Assembly (NCBI RefSeq): GCF_026393345.1
Contig: NZ_JAPLAI010000030.1
Coordinates: forward strand, 1-64,000
Origin: Microbacterium sp.
GTDB lineage: Bacteria; Actinomycetota; Actinomycetes; Actinomycetales; Microbacteriaceae
Direction: 5' to 3'
Length of the DNA: 64,000 nt
The position numbers and the translations under genes are program-made. Of this stretch, positions 1 through 8,261 are shown piece after piece. Position 1 is the first letter of the stretch. Every line of letters starts with the position of its first letter. The notes under the pieces are model-generated. The model worked only from the letters and a program-made list of their open reading frames with translations. It searched no databases and had not been told where the DNA came from.

Positions 1-17
1 CAAGGCAGACTGGTTGT

Positions 18-79
18 GGGTCATCGTGGGATCACTTTCTTGCTTCTTGGCGGAACAATTGGGTCTCCCACGATGACCC
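18..79. repeat. 14-bp perfect inverted repeat, 34-nt spacer
   Basis: Arms at 18-31 and 66-79 are exact reverse complements (left arm GGGTCATCGTGGGA). The spacer is not self-complementary. Such a pair could be a factor-independent terminator for a gene left of the window, or the end of a mobile element; no transposase is visible here. Stretch 1-369 otherwise holds no convincing gene. Confidence 0.6.
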
Positions 80-203
80 CCTCTACGTCAACGACGACGA
101 CGGGCCAGCGGGGAATTGACACCACGATATGGGACGCACCCTGTCCGCAGCACGGCGGCTGAGCTCGCGGCGCTCACCGGGCGTTAGTCAGGCGGCAGTC
201 GCA

Positions 204-250
204 CAGCGGAAGCGCACCCTGCCCCGATCGGGCGGGCTGCGCTTCCGCTG
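204..250. terminator. Long hairpin, terminator-like
   Basis: A 13-bp perfect stem (204-216 with 238-250, left arm CAGCGGAAGCGCA) closes over a 21-nt loop that can pair further through GCCC/GGGC. No U-tract follows, so it would be a hairpin-only actinobacterial terminator or a processing element. It separates whatever lies left of the window from the regulator starting at 370. Confidence 0.45.
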
Positions 251-369
251 CCGCGTGGAGCGGATCATGACCCCGGAACACCACTGCGTTCCCGGGATTC
301 ATCCTCGAGACGCCGCTTCCCTCCCGCACCGTACGCCGCCTCCTCCGTGCGTGTTCTAGGGTGCTCCCT

Positions 370-996
370 ATGGGGAGCGATCGGAAGGTGAGCGTGGGGC
401 GCCCTCGCGCTGCGTCCGTGCACGATGTCGCGGCTACCGCGCTTCGGCTGTTCGAGCGCAACGGATACGAGGCGACCACGATGCAGCAGATCGCGACCGC
501 CGCAGGGATCAGTCGGCCCACGCTGTTCCGCTATTTCGGGGGCAAGAGCGACATCGTCTGGGACCGCTACGACGACCAAACCGTCGAGTTGCGGGAATTG
601 CTGGCCAACGCCGACGTGGCGCTTTCCCCCCTCGATGTGCTCGCCGTTGCGTTGCCGCGGATCCTCAATTACGACGCCGGCGATCTCGATCTGCTTCGCA
701 CGCAGGTGAAGATCATCGCCAGCGTCCCCGAACTGCGCATCCACTCGGAACAGCGTGCCGCCGACCGGATCGCCATCATTGCCGAATTCATCGCGGACCG
801 ATCAGGCTGCGCTCCCGACGACCTGTATCCGCTGGTGATGAGCCGGTGCGTGTGGAGTGCGGGATGGAGCGCGCTGACCTCCTGGGCGTCGGGTCATGCG
901 CAGAGCCCTGCCGATACGCTCGCCGCCGGGTTCGAGGTGCTGCGCTCGGGATTCGCGCTACCCGCGCCGACGGATCAGCCCCGAAGGCCCGCCTGA
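370..996 (+). CDS. TetR-family regulator, MftR-like
   Basis: A 208-aa TetR-family repressor. The N-terminal helix-turn-helix (about residues 15-62) contains the typical stretch ATTMQQIATAAGISRPTLFR followed by YFGGKSDI. The core and C-terminal part resemble TetR proteins with an acyl-CoA-like ligand domain (MftR type), so an acyl-CoA or fatty-acid-like effector is possible, but that is inference. ATG at 370 is chosen because AGGG lies at a good distance upstream; an in-frame GTG at 361 is the alternative. It precedes a hydrolase and a dehydrogenase on the same strand, and an AT-rich dyad between them suggests it controls that pair. Confidence 0.85.
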   Translation: MGSDRKVSVGRPRAASVHDVAATALRLFERNGYEATTMQQIATAAGISRPTLFRYFGGKSDIVWDRYDDQTVELRELLANADVALSPLDVLAVALPRILNYDAGDLDLLRTQVKIIASVPELRIHSEQRAADRIAIIAEFIADRSGCAPDDLYPLVMSRCVWSAGWSALTSWASGHAQSPADTLAAGFEVLRSGFALPAPTDQPRRPA

Positions 997-1012
997 CCCG
1001 CCCGCCTGCCCC

Positions 1013-1038
1013 TATTTCGAGATAGAGTTTCAATATCT
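1013..1038. promoter_or_regulatory. Candidate TetR operator upstream of the hydrolase
   Basis: An AT-rich island in GC-rich DNA carries two overlapping dyads: the near-palindrome TATTTCGAGATA (1013-1024, one mismatched pair) and AGATA-N9-TATCT (1020-1038). It lies in the 67-bp gap between the TetR gene and the hydrolase, the usual place for the operator of a linked TetR regulator. Confidence 0.4.
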
Positions 1039-1063
1039 GATCCGTGGTGGCGAAGGAGCCGTT

Positions 1064-1870
1064 GTGACTGCCGAATCCCTCCCCGAGACACAGCGCGTCC
1101 GCGTTCGGGGTATTGATGTCGCCTACTCCGACGAAGGATCGGGGCCCGTCGTCCTCAGTGCCCATGGGCTGAGCTCAAGTCGCGAGAACAACCGTCGGAT
1201 GGGGCTCGCGGAGTTCAGGGAGGTGGCGGGCAGCCACCGGCTGATCTCCTACGACGCCCGGGGCCACGGCGAGACCGAGGGCACTGCCGACGAGGCCGAC
1301 TATCACTGGTCGAATCTGGCTGAGGATCTGCTCGCGCTCGCCGATTTCTTCTCACCCGATGCTCCGGTGTCGGCCATCGGCTCATCGATGGGCACCGGCA
1401 CCGTGCTGCACGCCGTCACCTCACGACCGGACCGGTTCGACCGACTCGTTCTGACGGCACCGCCGACGGCATGGCAGACGCGTGCCGCACAAGCATCCGG
1501 GTACCGCTCGCTGGCCGACCTGATCGAGAACGGCGAACCGGGCGCGTGGCAGGACCTGGTCGCGCGGATGCCGATACCGGCGATCTTCCAGGGCCTACCC
1601 GGTTACCCTCAGCCGCCCGCTGTTGCGGCGGACCTGACCCCGACCGTGTTCCGCGGCGCCGCGGGCGCAGATCTCCCCCCGCTGGACGTGATCGGCGAAC
1701 GCGTCACGCATCCGACGCTGATCATCGCCTGGGCGGGCGACCCGGGCCACCCGGTCTCGACCGCCGAAGCGCTGCACGCGGCGATCGACGGTTCCGTCCT
1801 GCACGTGAGCGAGACACAGGGCGACCTCATGACATGGGGCGCGCGCGCCGCCGAGTTCCTCGTCGCCTGA
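1064..1870 (+). CDS. Alpha/beta-fold hydrolase
   Basis: A 268-aa cytosolic alpha/beta hydrolase, substrate unknown. The oxyanion-region HG (residues 34-35), the RGHG turn and the nucleophile elbow GSSMG with Ser108 are clear, and an Asp follows in GDPGHP after the penultimate strand. The position where the catalytic His normally sits (GH near the C terminus) reads GD, so either the His in GDPGHP is used or the triad is altered. The GTG start at 1064 has a strong GAAGGAG site; reading further upstream would overlap the regulator. Probably co-transcribed with the SDR gene 53 bp downstream. Confidence 0.8.
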   Translation: MTAESLPETQRVRVRGIDVAYSDEGSGPVVLSAHGLSSSRENNRRMGLAEFREVAGSHRLISYDARGHGETEGTADEADYHWSNLAEDLLALADFFSPDAPVSAIGSSMGTGTVLHAVTSRPDRFDRLVLTAPPTAWQTRAAQASGYRSLADLIENGEPGAWQDLVARMPIPAIFQGLPGYPQPPAVAADLTPTVFRGAAGADLPPLDVIGERVTHPTLIIAWAGDPGHPVSTAEALHAAIDGSVLHVSETQGDLMTWGARAAEFLVA

Positions 1871-1923
1871 CCATCACCACCACGGCGCGCGCGGCGTGCT
1901 GGAACACAGAAAAGGACGGCATC

Positions 1924-2670
1924 ATGCTGCTTGAAGGAAAGACTGCTCTGATCACCGGGGCGAGCTCCGGTATCGGCGAGACCACGGCGAAGCGGATCGC
2001 GACGGAGGGGGCATCCGTCCTCGTCGCAGACGTGAACGAGGAGGGCGGCCGACGTGTCGTCGATGAGATCACGGCCGCCGGCGGCGTCGCGACGTTCCTC
2101 CGCGTCGATGTCACGGACGCTGACCAGGTCGACGCGATGGTGGCCGAGGTCGTGGCGAAGTGGGGTCGTCTCGACCTTGCCGTGAACAACGCGGGTCTCG
2201 CGGAACAGCCCGGCGCCATGCACGAGCTCGCCCTCGACGCGTGGAACAAGACGATCGGGATCGACCTGACCGGCACCTTCCTGTGCATGCGGGCGGAGCT
2301 GCGGCAGTTCGTCTCGCAGGGTGGGGGTGTGATCGTCAACACCGCGTCCGGTGCGGGACTCAAGGCGACCCCGAACCTGACGGCGTACTCGGCGGCGAAG
2401 CACGGCGTGGTCGGACTCACCCGCACCGCGGCGATCGAGTACATCACGCAGAACATCCGCGTGAACGCGGTCGCCCCCGGCACGATCCTCACCCCCGCAA
2501 TGCAGAACTTCGGGGATGAGCAGCTGAAGGAATGGTCGGCCTTGATGCCCACCGGCCGGCTCGGCACCACCGACGAGGTCGCGGCCGGGATCGTCTGGTT
2601 GCTGTCGGACCAGGCGTCCTACACGACCGGAACCGTGCTCGAGATCGATGGCGGATACATGCAGGTCTGA
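1924..2670 (+). CDS. SDR-family NAD(P)-dependent oxidoreductase
   Basis: A 248-aa classical short-chain dehydrogenase of normal length. The cofactor motif TGASSGIG (11-18), the NNAG motif (88-91), catalytic Ser142 and the YSAAK pair Tyr155/Lys159 are all present, so it should be active. Asp36 after the second strand (VADVN) favours NAD(H). The fold ends with the family-typical DGGYMQV. The ATG at 1924 is preceded by AAAAGGA. With the adjacent hydrolase it probably forms a small catabolic operon under the upstream TetR regulator; the substrate cannot be told from sequence. Confidence 0.9.
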   Translation: MLLEGKTALITGASSGIGETTAKRIATEGASVLVADVNEEGGRRVVDEITAAGGVATFLRVDVTDADQVDAMVAEVVAKWGRLDLAVNNAGLAEQPGAMHELALDAWNKTIGIDLTGTFLCMRAELRQFVSQGGGVIVNTASGAGLKATPNLTAYSAAKHGVVGLTRTAAIEYITQNIRVNAVAPGTILTPAMQNFGDEQLKEWSALMPTGRLGTTDEVAAGIVWLLSDQASYTTGTVLEIDGGYMQV

Positions 2671-2682
2671 TTCGAAATGCTG

Positions 2683-2717
2683 GCGAGGGGGCGTGCCCGG
2701 GTGGAGCGCCCCCTCGC
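2683..2717 (+). terminator. Hairpin terminator after the SDR gene
   Basis: An 11-bp perfect GC-rich stem (2683-2693 with 2707-2717, left arm GCGAGGGGGCG) with a 13-nt loop starts 13 bp after the SDR stop codon. There is no U-run, as is common in high-GC actinobacteria. Confidence 0.65.
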
Positions 2718-2809
2718 TCACATCCGCCGCTTCCCACCCGGCACGAAGGCCCCGTTGACGCGCCGTCCCGCCTCCGGCAAAGATGAACTCCGGCAGGGAG
2801 GCGCGACGC

Positions 2810-3163
2810 ATGGGCGTGAACGGGATTGGTGGGCTCTTCTTCCGCAGCCGTGACCCGGAGGCCAGAGCGACCTGGTACCGCGACCACCTCGGCATCGAGG
2901 CGGGGCAGGACGGGCTGTGGCAGCAGGATGCGGGGATGACGGTGTTCGCGCCGTTCCCCGCGGACAGCGACTACTTCGCCGCCGACCAGTCGTTCATGCT
3001 GAACCTGCGCGTCGACGACCTGGCCGCGCTCATCGCAGGACTCGAGATCGCGGGCGTCCGGGTGGAACGCCGGCCGGAGTGGGAGACCACCGAGTACGGC
3101 TCCTTCGCGCGGGTGCACGACCCCGAGGGACTGCCGATCGAGCTGTGGCAGCCGCCGGACTGA
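2810..3163 (+). CDS. VOC-family (glyoxalase-like) protein
   Basis: A 117-aa protein with one vicinal-oxygen-chelate fold: a beta-alpha-beta opening (GLFFRSRDPEARATWYRDHL) and the C-terminal half ending in HDPEGLPIELWQP, the usual metal-ligand Glu segment. It may bind a metal and small substrate such as a glyoxal adduct or antibiotic, but no specificity is visible. AGGGAGG stands 8 nt before ATG 2810, which decides this start over the in-frame ATG at 2783. It converges with the flavoenzyme gene on the opposite strand. Confidence 0.8.
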   Translation: MGVNGIGGLFFRSRDPEARATWYRDHLGIEAGQDGLWQQDAGMTVFAPFPADSDYFAADQSFMLNLRVDDLAALIAGLEIAGVRVERRPEWETTEYGSFARVHDPEGLPIELWQPPD

Positions 3164-3182
3164 GCCCCGCCGCGGCGACGAC

Positions 3183-5408
3183 CTAGGCAGCGGACTCCGC
3201 GCGATCGATCACCGGGAAGTTGTCGCGGAACACGAGGTCCGGGTCGTAACGAGCCTTCAGGGTCCGCAGGCGCTCCAGCGTCGCGGGCGGGAATGCGTTC
3301 GCGAGCTGGCGGTCACCCCGTCGTGTCTCGAAGCTGAGATAAAGCCCCTCGAACTGGGACTCGAGCTCGTTCCACAGCATCTCGAACGTCGCCGACGCCC
3401 CGATCGCGGTCACCGAGAAGTTCGCTCCGCGGTGGGCGTAGGCGGTGGCATCCGGGGCGACGTCGGAGATCGCGCCGCCGACCGCGCGCACCTGGAACCA
3501 CGGCGCGCTGCCGGAGGTGACCAGGTGCGCCGCCGCGGTGGCGGCGGTGGCATCGATATGGGTCAGGAATCCCGACCGGAACCGAGGCTCGCCGCGGCCG
3601 TCGTGCGGACCGTCGGGGGCGTTCGCCATGACCGCCGCGTAGGAGGCGAGCTGCACGGACTGCTCGAGCAACGGCCCGAGGGCGAGGAACGGCGTCAGCC
3701 GGGAGATGATCGTGTCTGGATCGGCCGCGTCCACCACCCCATACATGCGGGCGACGGGCGGAGCGCCCGCGCTCCCGGGTCCGAGGATGAGGAACATGGT
3801 GACGTCGCGCGGTGCCGCCTCCATCAGCGTGCCGAAACGCTCGAGTAGCCCGGCGGTGTCGGTCGCGTCGAAGGTGAGTTGCACCCAGCCGAGGTCGCCC
3901 ACCGGATGCGCGTCGAACTCGAAGGAGACGACGACGCCCATGTTCGCGCCCGCGCCCCGGATGGCCCAGAACAGGTCCGGGTTCTCGTCCGCGCTGGCGC
4001 GCACCACGCGACCATCGGCGAGGAGCACGTCGGCGGCGACGAGGCTGTCGATGGTCAGCCCGTGCTCCCGTCCGAGGAAGCCGATCCCGCCGGCGGTGGC
4101 AAGGCCCCCGACGCCCACGCCGCCGTAGTCACCGCTGGAGATCGCCCAGCCGTGCGGCGCGAGCGCCGCGGCGACATCCTGCCACCGGGCCCCCGGACCC
4201 ACCCGCACGCGCCGGGTGTCCGCATCCACGATGTCGATGTCGTTCATCGCTTTCAGATCGATCACGATGCCGCCGTCGTTGGTGCTGCGACCGCTGATGC
4301 CGTGCCCGCCGCTGCGGATGCCGAGTGGCAGGTTCGGATGCCGGCGGGCGAAGGCCAGCGCCTCCCGAGCCTCGGCCACGTCCCGCGGCTGCAGCACGAG
4401 CCCGGGCCGGCCGCCGCGCATATAGGTGGAGCGCACCGTCCGGTAGGCGAAGTCGCCCGGCTCGATCGCGATCTCGCGAAGGGATGCGGGCAGCTCGTCG
4501 TAGGCGATGCCGTCGCGGCGGAGCGCCCGCGCGCGGGCGGAGCGGGTCTGTGTCACCACACCCGCCGCCGCGCGCTCGGCGGCGACGATCTCCCGGGTGC
4601 GCGGCAGTACCTCGGCCGCGAACCGCTGCAGCAGGGTCGGGTCGTCGGCGGCGACGATGAACGTGCCGAAGCCGTGTTCCAGCGCCAGCTCCGCGATCCG
4701 CTCCGGGTCCTCGTGGCCGGAGATGTTGAGCAGACGCCGCACCTCGGCGGGCGAACGGCCGGAATCGGTGGCCGCGGCATCGATGCGTGCGTTGCCGTCC
4801 TCGATGTCGCCGGGCTTCATGTACGCCAGGCTCGGGAGCCACCCGTCCGCCTTCGCGCCGGTGAGGCGCAGCATCCGCGGCTTGTACGCGCCCAGCCAGA
4901 TGGGGATGTCGTGCGCGGGAACGGGCCCTCGCTTCGCGCCGCGCACCGGGTAGTACTCGCCGCCCCGGAGCGGAGCGCGATCGTCGGTGTTCCAGGTGGC
5001 ACGGATGAGGTCGATCGCCTCCGACAGGGCGTCCACGGCCTGCCCCGGCGTGAGGCGCCGACCGCCCATCGCCTCGATCGCATCCCAGAACCCGCCGGCG
5101 CCGAGGCCGAGGTTGAAGCGGCCTCCGCTGAGCAGATCAAGCGAGGCGGCGGCGCGGGCGACGACCGGCGCTGGGCGCAGCGGCAGGTTGAGCACGTTGG
5201 GGGAGAGCTGGATGCTGGTGGTGGCCGCCGCGACGTAGGAGAGCAGCGTCCACGTGTCGTGGAACGCCGCCTGGTACGGGTGGTCCTGGAACGTCACCAG
5301 GTCGTAGCCGAGCTCCTCGCTCAGCCGGGCGAGCGCGACCGGTGCCTGCGGCTGCGCGTTCGAGGGCGTGATGAATGTGCCGAACTGCAACGGATGCCCG
5401 TAGTCCAT
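3183..5408 (-). CDS. Fused LLM flavin monooxygenase and BBE-type FAD oxidase
   Basis: A 741-aa two-domain flavoenzyme in one uninterrupted frame. Residues about 5-280 form a luciferase-like monooxygenase (TFQDHPYQ, GRFNLGLGAGGF and GADGW-like segments), normally a stand-alone FMN/F420 enzyme. Residues about 325-741 form a PCMH-type FAD oxidase with RSGGHGISGRST, in which His369 matches the covalent FAD-linking His of the berberine-bridge family, then LFWAIRGAGANMGVV and the C-terminal BBE segment ending LVFRDNFPVI. A second cysteinyl-flavin link is not evident. ATG 5408 with AGGAAGG upstream is preferred; the frame stays open to 5519. It is divergent from an HxlR regulator, which probably controls it. 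Confidence 0.85.
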   Translation of the reverse strand: MDYGHPLQFGTFITPSNAQPQAPVALARLSEELGYDLVTFQDHPYQAAFHDTWTLLSYVAAATTSIQLSPNVLNLPLRPAPVVARAAASLDLLSGGRFNLGLGAGGFWDAIEAMGGRRLTPGQAVDALSEAIDLIRATWNTDDRAPLRGGEYYPVRGAKRGPVPAHDIPIWLGAYKPRMLRLTGAKADGWLPSLAYMKPGDIEDGNARIDAAATDSGRSPAEVRRLLNISGHEDPERIAELALEHGFGTFIVAADDPTLLQRFAAEVLPRTREIVAAERAAAGVVTQTRSARARALRRDGIAYDELPASLREIAIEPGDFAYRTVRSTYMRGGRPGLVLQPRDVAEAREALAFARRHPNLPLGIRSGGHGISGRSTNDGGIVIDLKAMNDIDIVDADTRRVRVGPGARWQDVAAALAPHGWAISSGDYGGVGVGGLATAGGIGFLGREHGLTIDSLVAADVLLADGRVVRASADENPDLFWAIRGAGANMGVVVSFEFDAHPVGDLGWVQLTFDATDTAGLLERFGTLMEAAPRDVTMFLILGPGSAGAPPVARMYGVVDAADPDTIISRLTPFLALGPLLEQSVQLASYAAVMANAPDGPHDGRGEPRFRSGFLTHIDATAATAAAHLVTSGSAPWFQVRAVGGAISDVAPDATAYAHRGANFSVTAIGASATFEMLWNELESQFEGLYLSFETRRGDRQLANAFPPATLERLRTLKARYDPDLVFRDNFPVIDRAESAA

Positions 5409-5497
5409 GACCGACCTTCCTGGAGTGGCCCGACAGGTTCGGGTCACCCTCTCCACTGTGATCGCCCGGCTCGGGGCTGGCAAACCACGCGTGAGTG

Positions 5498-5514
5498 ACT
5501 TATTCTTCGTAAGT
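5498..5514. promoter_or_regulatory. Candidate HxlR operator
   Basis: ACTTA-N7-TAAGT is a perfect 5-bp dyad overlapping the GTG start of the HxlR gene, flanked by the direct repeats GTGACTTA and AAGTGACAA. HxlR regulators typically bind such short AT-rich dyads between divergent genes. Its position would let the regulator repress itself and the flavoenzyme. Confidence 0.35.
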
Positions 5515-5848
5515 GACAACCACGCAGACCCGGACGACTATTCCGGAGCACGAGTGCCGGGTGTTCCAGCACGCCGCCGAACTCACCGGCAAGAAGTGGA
5601 GCGCCGCCATCCTTCTGGCCATGCAGCGCGGGGCCGACAGGTTCTCCGAGATCCGCGGATCGGTGACCGGACTCTCCGACCGGATGCTGGCCGTGCGGCT
5701 GCGCGAGCTCGAAGAGCATGCTCTGGTGCGCCGCACCGTGATCCCCACGGTCCCGACGACCGTGCAGTACACGCTGACACCCGCGGGGGATGAGCTCATC
5801 CGCATCCTGCAGCCGCTCGTCGACTGGGCGCATCGCTGGGAGACCTGA
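5513..5848 (+). CDS. HxlR-family winged-helix regulator
   Basis: A 111-aa HxlR-type transcription factor of standard length. The family core is present: KKWSAAILLAMQRGADRFSEI, then LSDRMLAVRLRELEEHALV and the wing ending in YTLTPAGDEL. Cys15 lies in the N-terminal helix, where redox-sensing HxlR members (HypR, QorR type) keep their sensor Cys, so response to oxidants, quinones or aldehydes is plausible. The start is the GTG at 5513. It is divergent from the fused flavoenzyme with about 104 bp between starts, the normal arrangement for an HxlR regulator and its target. Confidence 0.85.
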   Translation: MTTTQTRTTIPEHECRVFQHAAELTGKKWSAAILLAMQRGADRFSEIRGSVTGLSDRMLAVRLRELEEHALVRRTVIPTVPTTVQYTLTPAGDELIRILQPLVDWAHRWET

Positions 5849-5957
5849 CTCCGCAACCCCTATCCCGCGGGACGCACCTGGGCGTAGCCTGCGAAGGTCG
5901 GCGACACGTCCGTCGTCCCCTCGACCCGGGCAGCCGATGCGGGAAGAGGACAGAGCA

Positions 5958-6119
5958 ATGTGGACCGTGCTGATCATCCTGCTCGTCGCGTGGGTGGTGC
6001 TCTCCATCGTGGGCTTCGCCTTCGAGGGCCTGCTCTGGCTCGGCGTGATCGGAATCGTGCTGTTCGTCGGCACCGTGATCTTCGGCATCATCCGGCAGCG
6101 CGCCCGCCGCACGCCCTAG
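5958..6119 (+). CDS. Small two-helix hydrophobic membrane protein
   Basis: A 53-aa protein made of two hydrophobic helices (about residues 3-23 and 26-45) joined by a short FEGLLW hinge and ending in a basic tail RQRARRTP. It resembles the small hydrophobic proteins common in actinobacteria, often stress-induced, with no defined function. GGAAGAGGA lies just upstream of ATG 5958. A paralogue with the same layout occurs at 23388-23546. Confidence 0.75.
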   Translation: MWTVLIILLVAWVVLSIVGFAFEGLLWLGVIGIVLFVGTVIFGIIRQRARRTP

Positions 6120-6256
6120 GTCGCCGGGTCGGCTGGTCAGAGGGCGGTCGCGACGCTCACGACCCACCGGGTGGTTCCCCTGACCGCGGTCAGCTCACCT
6201 CGTAGGCGGTGTAGCGCCGTGGTCGGCCGCAGCGAGCCCCCCCGCCAGGAGCCGTC

Positions 6257-7021
6257 ATGACCACCACGCACCTCCTCGCCGACACCGCCGTGCTCACCGG
6301 ACGCACGATGCGGCACGTCACCCGCAGTCTCGACACCGTCATCACCACCGCGATCATGCCGGTCGGCATCATGCTGCTGTTCGTCTACGTCTTCGGTGGC
6401 GCGATCGATACCGGGACCGCCTCGTACATCGACTACATGCTGCCCGGGATCCTGCTCATCACGATCGCCTCCGGCATCTCGTACACGTCGTACCGGCTGT
6501 TCATGGACCTGAAAAGCGGCATCTTCGAGCGCTTCCAGTCGCTGCCGATCGCCGGCTCCAGCGTGCTGTGGGCGCACGTGCTCACCTCGGTGCTCGCGAA
6601 CATGGTCTCGCTCGTCGTGGTCGTGGCGGTTGCCCTCCTCATGGGCTTCCGCACCGGCGCCGGCGTCCTCGACTGGCTCGCTGTGACCGGAATCCTCGTC
6701 CTGTTCACGCTGGCGCTGACGTGGATCGCGGTCATCGCGGGGCTGTCCGCCCACACCATCGAGGGTGCGAGCGTGTTCGCCTACCCGCTCATCTTCCTGC
6801 CGTTCGTGAGCTCCGCTTTCGTCCCGACGGCGACCATGCCGGGACCGGTGGCCTGGTTCGCCGAGCACCAGCCGGTCACCTCGATCGTCGACAGCATCCG
6901 GGCCCTGTTCGCTGGGGAGAGCGTCGGCGCCGACATCTGGATCGCGCTGGCCTGGTGCGTCGGCATCCTCGCCGCGGCCAGCGTGGGGGCGATGGTGGTC
7001 TACCGGCGGAGATTCCGCTGA
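6257..7021 (+). CDS. ABC-2 type (DrrB-like) transporter permease
   Basis: A 254-aa membrane protein with six predicted helices and the ABC-2 exporter layout (PVGIMLLFVYVFGGAI, YIDYMLPGILL, FERFQSLPIAGSSVLW, HQPVTSIVDSIRALF), closest in character to daunorubicin-type DrrB permeases exporting drugs or lipids. Such permeases need a DrrA-type ATPase, usually encoded just upstream with an overlap. None is present on either side; the 137 bp upstream are non-coding. Either an ATPase encoded elsewhere serves it or the partner was lost. GGAG precedes ATG 6257. Confidence 0.85.
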   Translation: MTTTHLLADTAVLTGRTMRHVTRSLDTVITTAIMPVGIMLLFVYVFGGAIDTGTASYIDYMLPGILLITIASGISYTSYRLFMDLKSGIFERFQSLPIAGSSVLWAHVLTSVLANMVSLVVVVAVALLMGFRTGAGVLDWLAVTGILVLFTLALTWIAVIAGLSAHTIEGASVFAYPLIFLPFVSSAFVPTATMPGPVAWFAEHQPVTSIVDSIRALFAGESVGADIWIALAWCVGILAAASVGAMVVYRRRFR

Positions 7022-7042
7022 GCCGCGGCTAGGGTCGGAGCC

Positions 7043-7744
7043 GTGAACCGCACCGACCGCCTCTACGCCCTGGTGGAGGAGCTGCGGGCGGTGGCCCCGC
7101 GGCCCCGGAGCGCGCGATGGCTGTCCGAGCGGTTCGAGGTGAGTTCGCGCACGGTCGAACGCGATCTGTCCGCGCTGCAGCAGGCGGGCGTACCGATCTA
7201 TGCAGAGCCCGGCCGGACCGGCGGGTACTGCATCGACGCGGCACTCACCCTGCCGCCCCTCGGGCTCACGGTGGACGAGGCGCTCGCCGTGTCGATCGGA
7301 CTCGGGATGCTGGACGGGAGCCCGTTTCGGCGGGCCGCCTCGTCGGCCCTCCGAAAGATGGCAGCCGTCACCGGCGAGGTCGAGGCGGGCCGCACCACCG
7401 AACTCGCGTCGCGGGTGTTCCTCCTGGACGACGAGGACGCACCCGCGGAGGCGCCGACGCTCCTGGCGGACGCCTTGCGGGAGAGCGCGGTGCTGCGTCT
7501 GGTCTACCGCGCCCGCGAGGGGGCGGAGACGACCCGGGACGTGGAACCGGTGGGCTTCGTCGGCCGTGGCAGGCAGTGGTACCTCGTTGGATGGTGCCGG
7601 CTGCGCGACGGACTCCGGCCGTTCCGGGGCGACCGAATCGTCTCGGCGGTCCCGACCGGCGAGCGGGTGGCGCGCCGCGACCTCACCGCGGCGGACATCG
7701 CCATCGTCTACGGGAGGCTGCGCACCGTCTCCCGCGGCGACTGA
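7043..7744 (+). CDS. HTH/WYL-domain regulator (YafY family)
   Basis: A 233-aa regulator. Residues about 3-57 form an HTH_11 winged helix (LSERFEVSSRTVERDLSALQ followed by GVPIYAEPGRTGGY). A linker precedes a WYL ligand-sensing domain around residues 140-215 (REGAETTRDVEPVGFVGRGR then WYLVGWCRLR). The family senses small ligands or nucleotides and acts as activator or repressor. The GTG start lies 21 bp after the permease stop, so the two may be co-transcribed, and it may regulate the permease or the VOC gene downstream. Confidence 0.85.
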   Translation: MNRTDRLYALVEELRAVAPRPRSARWLSERFEVSSRTVERDLSALQQAGVPIYAEPGRTGGYCIDAALTLPPLGLTVDEALAVSIGLGMLDGSPFRRAASSALRKMAAVTGEVEAGRTTELASRVFLLDDEDAPAEAPTLLADALRESAVLRLVYRAREGAETTRDVEPVGFVGRGRQWYLVGWCRLRDGLRPFRGDRIVSAVPTGERVARRDLTAADIAIVYGRLRTVSRGD

Positions 7745-7850
7745 GCGTCACTTTCCGGAATCACTCTCGGAAACACCGACAGGACGCTGTCGCGACGGGG
7801 TTCGAGCATGGGGATAACGGGCCCGTCCGGGCCTGCAGAAAGGCACTGCC

Positions 7851-8222
7851 ATGGAGTTCGCATCCGTCCGCATCATCACCAACGACGTCGACCGCCTCGC
7901 CGACTTCTATGGTCGCCTCACCCAGACGACGCCGCTCCGCCCGGCTCCCGTGTTTGCCGAGATCCGCACCGGCGGCGGGGTGCTCGCGATCGGCAGTACC
8001 GCGACGGTCGCGATGCTCGGCGAGAACGCCCCGCAGCCGGGCCGGAACGACTCGGTCATGATCGAGTTCCAGGTGGCCGACGTCGATGCCGAGTTCGCGC
8101 GGCTGCAGCCGGATGAGGTCGTGCTGGCACCGACGACCATGCCGTGGGGCAACCGCTCCGCGCTGATCCGCGACCCCGACGGAAACGTCGTGAATCTGTT
8201 CAGCCGGCCTGCCTCCGCCTAG
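7851..8222 (+). CDS. VOC-family (glyoxalase-like) protein
   Basis: A 123-aa single-domain VOC protein. It begins with the first beta-strand and DRLADFYGRLTQ helix and ends with the strand carrying LIRDPDGNVVNLFSRP, both typical of the bleomycin-resistance/glyoxalase fold. Gene linkage gives no substrate. GAAAGG lies upstream of ATG 7851. The gene follows the WYL regulator by about 100 bp; genes of this type are often WYL or YafY targets, so regulation by the neighbour is plausible. Confidence 0.8.
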   Translation: MEFASVRIITNDVDRLADFYGRLTQTTPLRPAPVFAEIRTGGGVLAIGSTATVAMLGENAPQPGRNDSVMIEFQVADVDAEFARLQPDEVVLAPTTMPWGNRSALIRDPDGNVVNLFSRPASA

Positions 8223-8261
8223 ACCCGTTCAGTCAGCTCCGTGCGGCCGGGATGCGGCGGG

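Noticed and set aside
3879..5498. 539-aa open frame on the plus strand
   Set aside because: Antisense to the fused flavoenzyme, whose motifs are unambiguous; composition is that of a shadow frame.
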